Positions 8,593 to 18,165 are shown, counted from the stretch's first letter. The stretch is 64,000 bases of DNA from Segetibacter sp. (GCA_028288485.1 JAQBNO010000043.1:1-64000); one strand, 5' to 3'. The notes: generated by a model not told the origin, from the sequence alone. A program made the numbers and translations.

Positions 8593-9984
8593 CTACCATT
8601 TACTGTTGATATCCCAATTCTCAAATTCTTTCGCAACTTCTGTTAAGAAACTGGCACCCACACTTCCATCCACTACCCGGTGGTCGTAGCTGAGCGACAG
8701 GTACATCATGTGCCGAATTCCAATCGAGTCGCCTTCAGGTGTTTCTATTACCATTGGCCGCTTTTTAATTGCACCTACTGCAAGGATTGCCACCTGGGGC
8801 TGGTTAATTATAGGTGTGCCCATAAGACTTCCAAACGTGCCCACATTTGTTACAGTGAATGTGCCCCCGTTTATGTCATCAGGTTTTAAACGATTGTTTC
8901 TTGCATTTTCTGCAAGGCTGTTTACCGATTTGCTTAATCCAACAAGGTTAAGATAATCTGCGTTTTTAATTACAGGAACAATTAAGCTGCCTGATGGCAG
9001 GGCAGTGGCCATTCCTATATTGATATCTTTTTTAAGAATGATTCTATCTCCTTCAACGGAACAGTTGATGTAGGGGAAGCGTTTTATTACCCGGGTTACA
9101 CACGCTATGAACATAGGAGTATAGGTGATCTTTGTTCCTTCCAGTTTTTCGAATTGACTTTTCACTTTTTCCCGCCACCTAACCATATTTGTAACGTCGG
9201 CCTCCGAAAAACTGGTAACATGTGGACTAACCTGTTTACTGGTGACCATGTGTTTTGCGATCATCTTCCGCATCCTGTCCATTTCAATAATCTCCACATT
9301 CCCAGACGGGGTTGTGTAAGATGGTGCAGGTTCATCTATATCTTTAGGCGCAGGAGCAGTTATTGTTTCAATACGTGCCCTGGCAATAGCACCTTCTGGT
9401 TTCTCAGCAGGTTGTTGTGGTGGCGTTGCAGCAAGTTTTCCTTCTTTCTTGTCGGCTACATATTGTAAAATATCTTTTTTCGTAACCCTTCCTTCATTGC
9501 CTGTTCCTGGTATATTGTCCAGTTCGCTCATCGAGATGCCTTCACTATTCGCGATATTTATAACAAGCGGCGAGTAAAATTTATTGTTGCTGCTCCCGTT
9601 TCCTGCGGGCGGTACCAGGGTAATTTTTGGAATGTGTGGAACGTACTCTTCTATATCTGCTATTTCATGAGTGAATGGTTCTTCCGGCATATTGTTTTCG
9701 GCAATAACTTCAAGGTTATTGTTTAAAACTTCAGTCGTTTGCGCGTCTGTTTCTATCCGGGCTATTACGGTGCCTATAGGTATAACCTCATTTTCATTAA
9801 ACAAAATTTCTGCAAGTACCCCGTCGGTAGTTGAAGGAACTTCGCTGTCAACTTTATCGGTCGCAATTTCCAATACTGTTTCATCCTGTTTTACATTTTC
9901 ACCCACCTTTTTTGTCCACTTTAAAACAGTAGCTTCCATTATGCTTTCGCCCAGTTTGGGCATTACCAGGTCAACTAAGGCCAT
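8593..9984 (-). CDS. 2-oxo acid dehydrogenase E2 acyltransferase
   Basis: 463 residues. A lipoyl domain covers residues 1-80, with the lipoylated lysine in ATDKVDSEV (K44); a peripheral subunit-binding domain covers about 133-170 (YSPLVINIANSEGI...GNEGRVTKKDILQYV); the catalytic acyltransferase domain fills the rest and carries the active-site DHRVVDG near residue 435. This is the core of a pyruvate, branched-chain or 2-oxoglutarate dehydrogenase complex. Neither E1 nor E3 lies beside it, so the substrate cannot be set from context; the single lipoyl domain fits a branched-chain or generic E2. Confidence 0.93.
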   Translation of the reverse strand: MALVDLVMPKLGESIMEATVLKWTKKVGENVKQDETVLEIATDKVDSEVPSTTDGVLAEILFNENEVIPIGTVIARIETDAQTTEVLNNNLEVIAENNMPEEPFTHEIADIEEYVPHIPKITLVPPAGNGSSNNKFYSPLVINIANSEGISMSELDNIPGTGNEGRVTKKDILQYVADKKEGKLAATPPQQPAEKPEGAIARARIETITAPAPKDIDEPAPSYTTPSGNVEIIEMDRMRKMIAKHMVTSKQVSPHVTSFSEADVTNMVRWREKVKSQFEKLEGTKITYTPMFIACVTRVIKRFPYINCSVEGDRIILKKDINIGMATALPSGSLIVPVIKNADYLNLVGLSKSVNSLAENARNNRLKPDDINGGTFTVTNVGTFGSLMGTPIINQPQVAILAVGAIKKRPMVIETPEGDSIGIRHMMYLSLSYDHRVVDGSVGASFLTEVAKEFENWDINSKW

Positions 9985-10016
9985 ATTACTTATTTAATTT
10001 TTTAAAGAAAGAATTA

Positions 10017-10071
10017 TAAACCAGGCGTTATTCTTTCTATTTAGCTGCTGTTGCGTCGCACCCTTCTACTG
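10017..10071 (+). repeat. Dispersed TGCGTCGCA element, copy 2
   Basis: Left block AAACCAGGC, then the core GTTGCGTCGCACCCTTCTACT. It lies between the start of the E2 gene and the end of the Gfo/Idh gene. Confidence 0.75.
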
Positions 10072-10202
10072 TATAACCTAATTCTGCAAGCCGCAACCCA
10101 TGCAGTTAATGATCGCTGCAAATGCAAAGATGTTTTATTTGAAGCACATAACAAAAGAAGGAGAATAAAGGGATAAAAAGCGGAGCATTTGCAGGTGGAG
10201 GG

Positions 10203-11189
10203 TTAACTTTTAAAATTCGTCAAGGTAAAAATGTCGATAATTCTCATTACCTCAACACCGTTTTCAGCAGGCGAAGGATTTTCACCCTTACCCAAAAAAT
10301 ATTGAACTACTCTTTCAATCATCGGTTGTTGTACATGTTGTAGCGTTTCAAACTGAACTCTTGATGTTTTTCCTTTTTTTGTTATAAACACCATAGGTTC
10401 TCCAAAAACACTAAAACTTATTTTGCCTTCGGAGCCTACAATTTCACACACCTCTTTGCCTTCATCTTCAGGAACAGTAAAGCACCAAAGTCCGCTAAAT
10501 AAAACCCCGTTTCCAAATTCAATGTTACCGGTAACAATATCGTCTGCAGCATATAAACCGGCCTGGTTGGCAGAGATACCGCATGCAGTTTTGATTGGGC
10601 CGAAAAAGTACAACATGAGGTCTAACTGGTGCGGAGCGAGATCGTTAAATAATCCGCCACCTCCCCCGACCGCCGGATCCACCCGCCACTTTTTTGCCGG
10701 ATCCTGTAAAGCTGCCGGTGAAAGAGCAGGCTGTAAACACTGGAGGTTCACATATTTAACCGCCCCGATTGTTTGAGAGTCTAACAGTTCCTTTATTTTT
10801 ATATACATGGGCTGGGCACGTCGATAATGCGCCACCGAAACTTTATTGTTTTCTTTTACGGCTTCCAGTATTCGTTGAGCTGCGTCTAAGTTTACAGTCA
10901 TTGGTTTTTCAACATATACCGGCTTGCCTGCCTTCAGCGCTGCCATCGTATATTCTTCGTGCTGAAGGGGCGGAGTAGCAACATAGATGGCGTTAACCCC
11001 GGGGTCGTTAATAAGTTGGCAAGCCTCGCTGTACCACTTTGATACATTGTGCCGTTTTGCGTAGTCCGCTGCTTTTTCAGCATCTCTACGCATTACAGCT
11101 ACTAACCGGGAATTGGGAACTTTATTAAATGCAGGCCCGCTTTTTACCTCGGTAACATCTCCACAACCTATTATACCCCAATTTATCAT
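10203..11189 (-). CDS. Gfo/Idh/MocA-family NAD(P)-dependent oxidoreductase
   Basis: 328 residues. The N-terminal Rossmann fold opens with WGIIGCGDVTEVKSGPAF, followed by AVMRRD; YVATPPLQHEEYTMAALKAGKPVYVEKPM (split here at residue ~75-100) contains the family hallmark EKP with its catalytic lysine. The C-terminal alpha/beta domain contains GGGGLFNDLAPHQLDL with the conserved histidine. Such enzymes oxidise or reduce sugars, inositols or biliverdin-like substrates; the specific substrate cannot be set. It appears monocistronic. Confidence 0.9.
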   Translation of the reverse strand: MINWGIIGCGDVTEVKSGPAFNKVPNSRLVAVMRRDAEKAADYAKRHNVSKWYSEACQLINDPGVNAIYVATPPLQHEEYTMAALKAGKPVYVEKPMTVNLDAAQRILEAVKENNKVSVAHYRRAQPMYIKIKELLDSQTIGAVKYVNLQCLQPALSPAALQDPAKKWRVDPAVGGGGGLFNDLAPHQLDLMLYFFGPIKTACGISANQAGLYAADDIVTGNIEFGNGVLFSGLWCFTVPEDEGKEVCEIVGSEGKISFSVFGEPMVFITKKGKTSRVQFETLQHVQQPMIERVVQYFLGKGENPSPAENGVEVMRIIDIFTLTNFKS

Positions 11190-11288
11190 ATAACCAGGAT
11201 TATGTGTTTTTTGGATTATTAGGAAATAAAATGATTTGGCTACGAATAATCCTAATGTGTTTGTTCTTTTTGTTGCTCAACTTGAACA

Positions 11289-11345
11289 GTACCATTTGAG
11301 CCCCCACAGCAGATGCAATAAAAAATTAATGCCGGGGTTCACAAA
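11289..11345 (-). repeat. Decayed relative of the dispersed element (a)
   Basis: The stretch GATGCAATAAAAAATTAATG followed by CCGGGGTTCACAAAA matches, with changes, the tail of the decayed copy at 11522-11585. The core palindrome is not preserved. Confidence 0.4.
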
Positions 11346-11460
11346 ACAACATAGAGAAAAGGAATTTATACACCATAACTGTATTATTAATTTGATTTCA
11401 TTCAAATCCTCCTACTACAGAAAATCCCGGTTCTGTCCTGGTTCTTTATAGCTTAGCAAA

Positions 11461-11515
11461 TTCATGCAGTACGACCCTTCGGCAGGCCCAGGGTAAAAAC
11501 TGCCGCGCTGAATAA
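11461..11515. repeat. CCCTTCGG..CCCAGGG low-copy repeat
   Basis: ACCCTTCGGCAGGCCCAGGG followed by AAAAACTGC resembles the segment at 62840-62895. Such CTTCG-n-CTCAGGG words are a common kind of intergenic repeat in this phylum and elsewhere. Confidence 0.5.
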
Positions 11516-11521
11516 TGCCCG

Positions 11522-11585
11522 ACAGTAAAAGCGAGCGTGGCAACGGAAGATGCTATAAAAAATTGATGCCGGGTTCATAAAAAGA
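11522..11585 (-). repeat. Decayed dispersed element (b)
   Basis: CAGTAAAAGCGAGCGTGGCAAC corresponds, with several changes, to the reverse-complement core AAAAGTACAAGAGTGCGAC; it is followed by GATGCTATAA and GCCGGGTTCATAAAAAG, the left block. The 460-base gap 11190-11649 holds only these repeats and no supported gene. Confidence 0.5.
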
Positions 11586-11649
11586 ACCTGGCATAAACTC
11601 CAATTCAACCTAATCCCCGTAAATCCAAAAAATTTTGGTTCTGTCTTCT

Positions 11650-13656
11650 TTAATTTCCGGCATCTCTTTTCTCAAATACCTTTGCGCCACTTTTTGAGAA
11701 TAAACGCAAGGCCAGTTCTTTACCTGCCCCTTCAATATCTTTAAAGACCATTTTTTCGTTAGTCACTTTTTGCATACCTGAGCCGCTCTTTACATTTAGC
11801 GTCGCCTCGTACTGATCTCCTTTCTTCACAAAAGAGATATTGGCAATAGCGGTATTTGCATCAACATCGTTAACCCAGTCAATTCTGCACTTTTTTAATT
11901 CCTTCACTACTTGCGCTGTATTCTCATCGATTACGCCACTAGTATTCAGCTTCATCTTTATCGATATACCGCTGAATGGCAACAGTTGCGGATACTCTTC
12001 GTACAACGCATTCGCATAGAATTTATAATCGGTTTCATTGCCCTGATCATCATTAGCTTTTGAAAGTCCTTCGTATAGCCTACCCAAAAAGAGCTTTTCA
12101 CTCGTTGTATCAAGGCGCACCTCTTTTACCATTTCCTTGTAGTTTTCGAACGCTTCATCTTCATTTCCGTTTTCGGACTGTAGCTGGCAGGTCAATAACC
12201 TAAAGTATCGCTGTAAGTTTTTGCGACTGTCGTTCTTCTGGTAGTTTTCGTATTTCTTAACGAAATAAGAAGGGCTGAAATCTTTTATTAGGTAATACGC
12301 TTCGTCGAAAGTTGTAGTACTTTCTGCGCAAAAGAGATCGTAAACAGTGCGGTCACGTTCAGGATTAGCAGTCAGTTGATTGATAAGAACGTATTGCAAC
12401 AGCATTTTTTGAAACTTTAGGCCGGCAAGCGTATACAACGAAGACGGAGAGTACCACCAACCCGTGTTCGCAAACCTTACCAGTGCAATCTTTTTTTCAG
12501 ACAGTTGCAATTTTAAAAGATTGATAGTAAAGTCGTACTGGTTTTGAGTAAGCGTGGTGCCTATATGTATCTCTTTAAAATCAGTTGCTTTTTGAATTAC
12601 GTATTCTGCGCTATCCAACTGGCCGTCGTACATATAACTTCGGCACAAGGCAATGTTATACCAGCCAAAGCCGGGAGTTGAACCTGCATTTTGAATGGCT
12701 TCCTTGCACATCGCCATGGCATTTTTTGTTCGACCGGCATATACATCAAGAATTGGAATAAAATAAAAAGGCTCTTTCAGTATTTTTTGCTGGTACTTGT
12801 ATTTGTCGCGGTCAAAATACTCCATCGATACCGCAAATTCGCCCACTTCGTGTTTCATACTGCCATAGTTGTTCCACGAAACGGTTCCTGATTCTGCCAG
12901 TTGCTGGTAATAATACTCGCTGCTGTCGTAGTTCTTGGTGTAACAATGCAATAAAGCGAGGTAGTGATACACATTCATTTTATCCTGCTCCGCCTGACCC
13001 GGCCCAAACCATACATCGTTTTTTGCCCGGTTTCTTTCTATCCTGTTGAGCGCATAATAACAATATCCAAAGGCTGCTTTTTCATTTTCTTCGACGGAAT
13101 TCTTTAAAAAGCCAAATTTTGAAGAGTTGAAGAAGCGGTTCCGGTGGTAGGTCCATGCCCTGGTTGTGTTTACCCCCAGATGGTCTTTCGGAAAGTTAAA
13201 CGACGACACTTTGTCAAGAACCCACATTACGCTATCGGGCATCTCAATATTATCATAGCATTCCCTGAGTGAATTTGAAACCTGCAGAAAATCAATATAC
13301 CGGTTCATCGACTGCATATACGATTGCGGAGATTCAAACAGGCCTTTTAAATTTTTCCCATAGTCCTTTTGTAATAAGAGAAATGCTTTTTTTAGAGAGG
13401 GAATTGCGTTCCTGAAGCCGGGATAGTCGCTGCTCCTGTCTGCTTTATAGGTTCCTTCAAACATATAGCCAACATAGTAAGTACTATCTAAACGTATAAA
13501 TTCCCGGCTCCGTGGTAATGCGTCTTTATCAAGGGGATTAATTCCCTGCCGTTTTGCGTCAATCTCGTAACGTGCAGAGGCGTTTCCCTGCGAAAAGGAG
13601 GAATCACCTACAGTTAGCAGTAGAAACATTAGCAAAAGCCATCTATCCATTTTCAT
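11650..13656 (-). CDS. Large exported TPR-like protein, unknown function
   Basis: 668 residues from MKMDRWLLLMFLLLTVGDSSFSQ, a signal peptide ending before residue ~24. The reading frame is open for 30 more residues upstream, but that part is translated from a dispersed repeat copy, so the start is set here. The mature protein is rich in aromatic and charged helical pairs (YHYLALLHCYTKNYDSSEYYYQQL, GWYNIALCRSYMYDGQLDSAEYVI) spaced like degenerate TPR units through residues ~200-540. The last ~100 residues are beta-like. I cannot name a family; a periplasmic protein-interaction role is inferred only. Confidence 0.75.
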   Translation of the reverse strand: MKMDRWLLLMFLLLTVGDSSFSQGNASARYEIDAKRQGINPLDKDALPRSREFIRLDSTYYVGYMFEGTYKADRSSDYPGFRNAIPSLKKAFLLLQKDYGKNLKGLFESPQSYMQSMNRYIDFLQVSNSLRECYDNIEMPDSVMWVLDKVSSFNFPKDHLGVNTTRAWTYHRNRFFNSSKFGFLKNSVEENEKAAFGYCYYALNRIERNRAKNDVWFGPGQAEQDKMNVYHYLALLHCYTKNYDSSEYYYQQLAESGTVSWNNYGSMKHEVGEFAVSMEYFDRDKYKYQQKILKEPFYFIPILDVYAGRTKNAMAMCKEAIQNAGSTPGFGWYNIALCRSYMYDGQLDSAEYVIQKATDFKEIHIGTTLTQNQYDFTINLLKLQLSEKKIALVRFANTGWWYSPSSLYTLAGLKFQKMLLQYVLINQLTANPERDRTVYDLFCAESTTTFDEAYYLIKDFSPSYFVKKYENYQKNDSRKNLQRYFRLLTCQLQSENGNEDEAFENYKEMVKEVRLDTTSEKLFLGRLYEGLSKANDDQGNETDYKFYANALYEEYPQLLPFSGISIKMKLNTSGVIDENTAQVVKELKKCRIDWVNDVDANTAIANISFVKKGDQYEATLNVKSGSGMQKVTNEKMVFKDIEGAGKELALRLFSKSGAKVFEKRDAGN

Positions 13657-13675
13657 TTTTTTACCTTGTGAAATC

Positions 13676-13740
13676 TTTTTTTGATACCCGGCTGTAGTGG
13701 TATTATGTCGCTTTTCTTGCGTCGCACACTTGTACTTTTG
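13676..13740 (+). repeat. Dispersed TGCGTCGCA element, copy 3
   Basis: A near-complete copy: TTTTTTGATACCCGGCT, a 20-base variable part, then CTTGCGTCGCACACTTGTAC and TTTT. It sits 20 bases upstream of the large exported-protein gene and reads as a false N-terminal extension of that gene. Confidence 0.85.
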
Positions 13741-13771
13741 GTTCAAAATGCATCAATTGATTGATCTTTTC

Positions 13772-14078
13772 TTACTGGCCGAACTTCTTGTTAGGGTTTC
13801 TTTTAAAATCGAATAAGGTGGTCATCACGGTAATTTTATTTTTGTCATCGGTAAAATAAACCAACGAAAAAAGGTTATTTACGCAATTTTATTTCGCAAA
13901 ACTGCTTATATGTGATCCTGCGATATTCAGGTTGTCATTCGATATTCGAAAATGCTCCATTCACCGACTTTACAAAGTTTTCTGCTGCTGGCGGACTTCC
14001 TTCTTTATGCCAAATAATTGCTGTAAGCAACTCTTTGGCGGCTCTTTTTTTGCAAGGTTATCTTATACTTTCCTCCTA
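13772..14078 (-). pseudogene. Decayed RelE/ParE-type toxin gene
   Basis: Three reading frames together spell a toxin of the RelE/ParE superfamily. One frame gives GGKYKITLQ, a second gives KRAAKELLTAIIWHKEG and later YRRITYKQFCEIKLRK after an internal TGA, and a third gives LVYFTDDKNKITVMTTLF followed by DFKRNPNKKFGQ and a stop at 13772. The order and content (basic N-terminal strand, helical pair, then a beta strand with VYF and a C-terminal RNP) fit a ParE-like toxin of about 100 residues. At least two frameshifts and one stop make it inactive. It follows the broken antitoxin directly. Confidence 0.75.
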
Positions 14079-14299
14079 AGAATTTCCACCTAATAACTTA
14101 TCAATAGTTTTATCCACTTCTTCTTTCGAGATTACTTCCCGATATTGAGGTAACCGGCATATTCTTCGTTTAAGCTGGCCTTAAATTCATCTGAATAGCC
14201 ATCTTCAAAAGCGGAAGATATTTCCAAAAGCTTTTCTTGAGAACTATTGTCGATTAAAGAATGCAGTTTTTCCAGTAAGGTGGAGGCTTCCACAAACAT
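14076..14299 (-). pseudogene. Frameshifted antitoxin of an addiction module
   Basis: From ATG at 14299 the frame reads MFVEASTLLEKLHSLIDNS to YAGYLNIGK and stops at 14132. Moving one frame near 14152 restores PQYREVISKEEVDKTIDKLL and GGNS, ending at 14076 and overlapping the toxin start. The tail is typical of antitoxins of the short addiction-module component type. A single-base deletion would explain the break. Together with the toxin it is an eroded type II toxin-antitoxin locus. Confidence 0.75.
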
Positions 14300-14390
14300 T
14301 GTTTTATATAAACGTATTCTTATTCCAACAGGTTGAATAAATGTATTTCCATGAAGTCAGGCATCGGCAATCTTACGCGACGGCAATACA

Positions 14391-15380
14391 TTAAGCTCTC
14401 ATCCCAATCCTCAACTTACTCAACCTGTCCATTTCTTTGTCTAAAATTGCAGCAAGCGATTTAGCTTTTGCATCCTTATTCCTGTAAATTAAACGGTGAT
14501 CTAACACTGCCGGCGTTATTTGTTGCAAATCATCTTCGGTTACGAATGTTCGTCCGTTTACAAGGGCAAATGCCTTCAAACATTTTAAGAAAGTAATACC
14601 GCTACGAGTAGATGCGCCAAGCACAATATCGGAAGTACGCCTTGTATCCCAAATGATGTTTCTAACTGCTTTTACGATCTCTTCATGTATAAAAACCCGC
14701 TCTGCTTCATCCTGCAGGAACAATATTTCTTCCATACTTAAGACCTGCTGAATATGTTCAAGGTTATTAGCGATACCGAGGTAATTATTGTAAATATCAA
14801 GTTCTGTTTCCTCATCCACATACCCAAAAATGATCTTTATAAAAAAACGGTCAAGTTGAGCTGCAGGCAGGGGATAGGTGCCTTCCATCTCGACAGGGTT
14901 TTGGGTGGCAATGGTAAAAAACATTTTTTCGAGCGGGTAGGTGGTTTCGCCCATTGTTATCTGGTGCTCTGCCATACATTCCAATAACGCGGACTGAACT
15001 TTTGGCGAGGCCCGGTTAATCTCATCCGCCAATAACACATTACAAAACAACGGCCCCTTCTTAAAAATAAATTCTTTCTTCACGTCATCAAATATATGAG
15101 AACCAATCAGGTCCATCGGTAGCAGATCTGGCGTAAACTGGATACGTTTGAAATTAACACCGCCTTCATTTGTTCTTCCTGAAATACTCTGCGCCAGTGT
15201 TTTAGCCATGACCGTTTTACCGGTGCCAGGGTTGTCTTCCATCAAAATATGTCCCTTAGCCAGTAATGCCGTTAAAATAAACTGGATTTGCTTTCGCTTA
15301 CCCCGAATAACGGTTTCTATATTATCTACCAGTTTTTGGATATTCGTTAATGCTTCATCAATCTGGATGTCTTGCTCCAT
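14391..15380 (-). CDS. MoxR-family AAA+ ATPase
   Basis: 329 residues. Walker A is DNPGTGKTVMAK at about 49-60, Walker B is VLLADEINRA at about 115, sensor 1 is TIATQNPVE, and the MoxR insert YPLPAAQLDRFF is present. Family members act as chaperone-like ATPases that mature partner proteins, often with von Willebrand or DUF58 proteins. It begins 4 bases after the transglutaminase stop, in the order DUF58, transglutaminase, MoxR on the minus strand, which is the usual operon for these three. There is no von Willebrand gene nearby. Confidence 0.93.
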   Translation of the reverse strand: MEQDIQIDEALTNIQKLVDNIETVIRGKRKQIQFILTALLAKGHILMEDNPGTGKTVMAKTLAQSISGRTNEGGVNFKRIQFTPDLLPMDLIGSHIFDDVKKEFIFKKGPLFCNVLLADEINRASPKVQSALLECMAEHQITMGETTYPLEKMFFTIATQNPVEMEGTYPLPAAQLDRFFIKIIFGYVDEETELDIYNNYLGIANNLEHIQQVLSMEEILFLQDEAERVFIHEEIVKAVRNIIWDTRRTSDIVLGASTRSGITFLKCLKAFALVNGRTFVTEDDLQQITPAVLDHRLIYRNKDAKAKSLAAILDKEMDRLSKLRIGMRA

Positions 15381-15384
15381 GCCT

Positions 15385-18003
15385 TTAGCTATTTTTTGTT
15401 TTCGTGAAGAAATGCAGGGTATTATAAATGTTTAAGAAACCGCCAAGTCTCTCTTTAAACGGAATATTGTTTTTGACCCGCTGTATAAATGGCGAATAGA
15501 AATTTTGTACCAATGTTTCTTCAGCAGGCCGCAAAGGCGTGTTACTGTATTTAACTTTCTGGTACACATTTGCAAACGAATTAAAATTTGAACCAAAGCG
15601 TCGGTCAGCTGCTTCTGCATACTGTTGCGGACTTTGGTTTTCTCGTATAATTCCCACCTGGTTTAAATAATACATACTAGCGGTATAAATATGGTAAGCC
15701 TTTGTTCTTGGCTCTGTTTTGCTTTTCGCTTTGCCGTTTAAATACAACCAAATGAGCCACGGTAGAGCAAACAATAATACTATGAAGCCGCCAATCACTA
15801 ACAGGCTGATCCATAACACTTTAACCCAGTCAATTGGTTTTGTTGCTGTAGATTCCTGTTTTTGCCGCTCCTTTTTCTGCTCCTCGTTTTCCATGATCTT
15901 GATTTCGTCGATGGGAGCAGGCTTTGGCAGTTTGACAAGTAAGGAAGCGAGGTTATCCGTCTCATTAGCCATTATATTTTTCAGGGCTTCTGCATATGAA
16001 ACTGCAACAATATTGGTTCCTGTTTTTATATCACTCAGTTTTCCTGCACCTGTATCTCGTGTAACTGAAGCGATGGAAACATCCATCAACAAATCTTTGG
16101 GTGCAGGAGCGGGAATGTTCTCGTCGTGGTATAACAAGCTTTTCACTTTCATAATAACCCTCTTTGCTACCGTATCTACACTTACTGCCTGCCCGTCTGC
16201 TACCATTAATGCCTGTTGGGTATTCATTGGTGGCGTTCCATCAGGTTGAGGAGACTGCTGAGTATTTTGATCGGGGACGGTTGTGTCAAAATCAATCCAA
16301 CCGAAGCCGGGAAAGTACAACTGTACCCAGGCGTGAGCCTGGTCAGCATAAAACCAGTACCAGCCCGGGTTTTTGCTGCTTCTGTCAACAGTTAAAAACC
16401 CTGCCGCGATACGGCTTGGTATACCTAAAGAACGTAGCAGGAAAAGCGTTGCTCCTGCGTAATAAGCACAATAACCTTTACGATTCTCGAAGAGGAAATA
16501 ATTTAATTTGCTGGCGCTAGGCAAGCCGGGAATTCCGGGATTATCACTATACTTAAACAACGGTTGCCCAAACTGGTCTTTTCCCGTAAAATAATTCCGG
16601 ATCGCGATCATTTTATCAACCGGCGTTTTTGCGTCTTTTGTTATTTGTTCCGCCAGAATCCTGATCCTGTTATACTCTTCGTTCGATGGCATGAACGTGT
16701 AATAATCCATGAACTTTTTATCCAGTCCCTGGTAGGAGGTTGCCTTTCGCAACAGGTCAAAACGCTTTTCCTGGAATGCTTCCAGTTGTTTGTTGCCAGC
16801 GGGATTATAAATAAAATAAGCACTATTAAGGTCACTCACCCACATTTTTGCCCGGTAGGCACTTTTAAACTGGTTCTTATATTCATTCTCAACAGGGAGT
16901 GGCTGGCAAAAAAAGGCTGTGGATGGGGCAATATACTCTTTGGGTGAAAGAAGTACTTTATAAATATCTGCAGAAACTACTTTTCGGTTTAAAGTTGCCA
17001 TCGTGTTGGTAATGGCTGAAGTATCGGTTTTAGCAAAGTATAAAGGGATCTTCGAAGGATCTGGAGTAAACAAATCATTAAACGGCAGACTGGTGTCCGT
17101 TTCAAATGTTTGAGTAAGGGTGTCAAACTTTGTATAATAAGTTGAAGTAAAATACAAAGGATTTGGTGTTACACCATCTGGAAAGAAGTTGTCAAGTTTA
17201 GCAACGAAAACCAGCCTTTTGTCTTTACTAAGCGACCCCGTCATTTTCATCTGGTCCTTATTACTCAGGCTGCCGTCTTTATTTTGTTTGGTCATGCTTT
17301 CCTTGCCACCATTTTTCTTTCCACCCTGGCTTCCGCCCCAATCCTGCTCGATACTGTTGAATTCTTTTTGGAAAATAAGAAGTAAGGCGAATAACACGAT
17401 GACTGCCAACGAGATAAAGCCAGCCAGGCGCTTAGTAATGAACCAACCGAAAGCAGCCTCGTCCTCGTTCATATTCCTGATTAGTTCAGCAGTATAAATG
17501 ATGTAGAACGCGTATACAAGCACAGGCGCAAATGCAGAAATCAGCGCATTTGCTGTTATTTCTGCTGTTTTACTCACCACAATAATTTGCATCACCAGCA
17601 GGAATACAGACCATAAAATGGTAAAGTACCTCGAACGGGAAAAACCATAACCTGCCAGCCAGCCGGCAGAAAAAAGTAGCGAGAAAACTAAAAACCTGAC
17701 CGAAAAGAAGAATGCATCAAACTCACCTATGTTTAGCCTTCCAAGAAATTTATATGCAATAAAATAGGTAAGAAATAACAACAAAGCGGTGGTAGTAAAC
17801 CTAAAGCGGTAACCATAGAAGACGATCGCTGCAACAATCCCGGTTGTAAAATACAGTCCCTGTTCTAACCAGTTATTCTGTAACACCGAATAATACTGGT
17901 TCACATTTAATAAAAGATATAAAGCCAGTATTACCGTCGGCAGCGCCAGCAATAATAATTGAGCGGTTACTTTTTTCCAACTATGTATTCTTCCAATTTG
18001 CAT
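15385..18003 (-). CDS. Membrane transglutaminase-like protein (TgpA type)
   Basis: 872 residues. The first ~210 residues form about six membrane helices. A long extracytoplasmic part follows, in which the transglutaminase core carries KGYCAYYAGATLFLLRSLGI (Cys near 511), then DQAHAWVQLYFPGFGWIDFD with the His and Asp of the triad near 557-575. Another membrane helix lies near residue 735 and a DUF4129-like cytoplasmic tail ends the protein (PQQYAEAADRRFG). All three catalytic residues are present. It works in the cell envelope, likely on peptides or proteins; substrate unknown. Confidence 0.9.
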   Translation of the reverse strand: MQIGRIHSWKKVTAQLLLLALPTVILALYLLLNVNQYYSVLQNNWLEQGLYFTTGIVAAIVFYGYRFRFTTTALLLFLTYFIAYKFLGRLNIGEFDAFFFSVRFLVFSLLFSAGWLAGYGFSRSRYFTILWSVFLLVMQIIVVSKTAEITANALISAFAPVLVYAFYIIYTAELIRNMNEDEAAFGWFITKRLAGFISLAVIVLFALLLIFQKEFNSIEQDWGGSQGGKKNGGKESMTKQNKDGSLSNKDQMKMTGSLSKDKRLVFVAKLDNFFPDGVTPNPLYFTSTYYTKFDTLTQTFETDTSLPFNDLFTPDPSKIPLYFAKTDTSAITNTMATLNRKVVSADIYKVLLSPKEYIAPSTAFFCQPLPVENEYKNQFKSAYRAKMWVSDLNSAYFIYNPAGNKQLEAFQEKRFDLLRKATSYQGLDKKFMDYYTFMPSNEEYNRIRILAEQITKDAKTPVDKMIAIRNYFTGKDQFGQPLFKYSDNPGIPGLPSASKLNYFLFENRKGYCAYYAGATLFLLRSLGIPSRIAAGFLTVDRSSKNPGWYWFYADQAHAWVQLYFPGFGWIDFDTTVPDQNTQQSPQPDGTPPMNTQQALMVADGQAVSVDTVAKRVIMKVKSLLYHDENIPAPAPKDLLMDVSIASVTRDTGAGKLSDIKTGTNIVAVSYAEALKNIMANETDNLASLLVKLPKPAPIDEIKIMENEEQKKERQKQESTATKPIDWVKVLWISLLVIGGFIVLLFALPWLIWLYLNGKAKSKTEPRTKAYHIYTASMYYLNQVGIIRENQSPQQYAEAADRRFGSNFNSFANVYQKVKYSNTPLRPAEETLVQNFYSPFIQRVKNNIPFKERLGGFLNIYNTLHFFTKTKNS

Positions 18004-18107
18004 TTTAAATTTTTCTTTTTAAATCTCTCTGAATGAACCGGAAATGTTGTAAACCATCTCCTCTTCTAATTCATCTTTTAATTCCCGCCATGTTGCATGG
18101 AATTCTG

Positions 18108-18165
18108 CCGTACACGGGAGTGACACAACGATGTCACATATAGTTCTACTGTTCGTCCCCCCAAA
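18108..18165 (-). repeat. Decayed dispersed element, GTGTCACTC form
   Basis: On the minus strand the words are TTTTGGGGGGACGAACAG, then GACATCGTTGTGTCACTCCC and GTGTACGG. These align with the copy at 54194-54252. The 305-base gap between the DUF58 and transglutaminase genes holds this element and an open frame (18019-18201) that runs through it and is not credible as a gene. Confidence 0.55.

Noticed and set aside
11236-11451. Plus-strand frame of 71 codons
   Set aside because: It covers a decayed repeat, has no recognisable domain, and lacks neighbours in the same direction.
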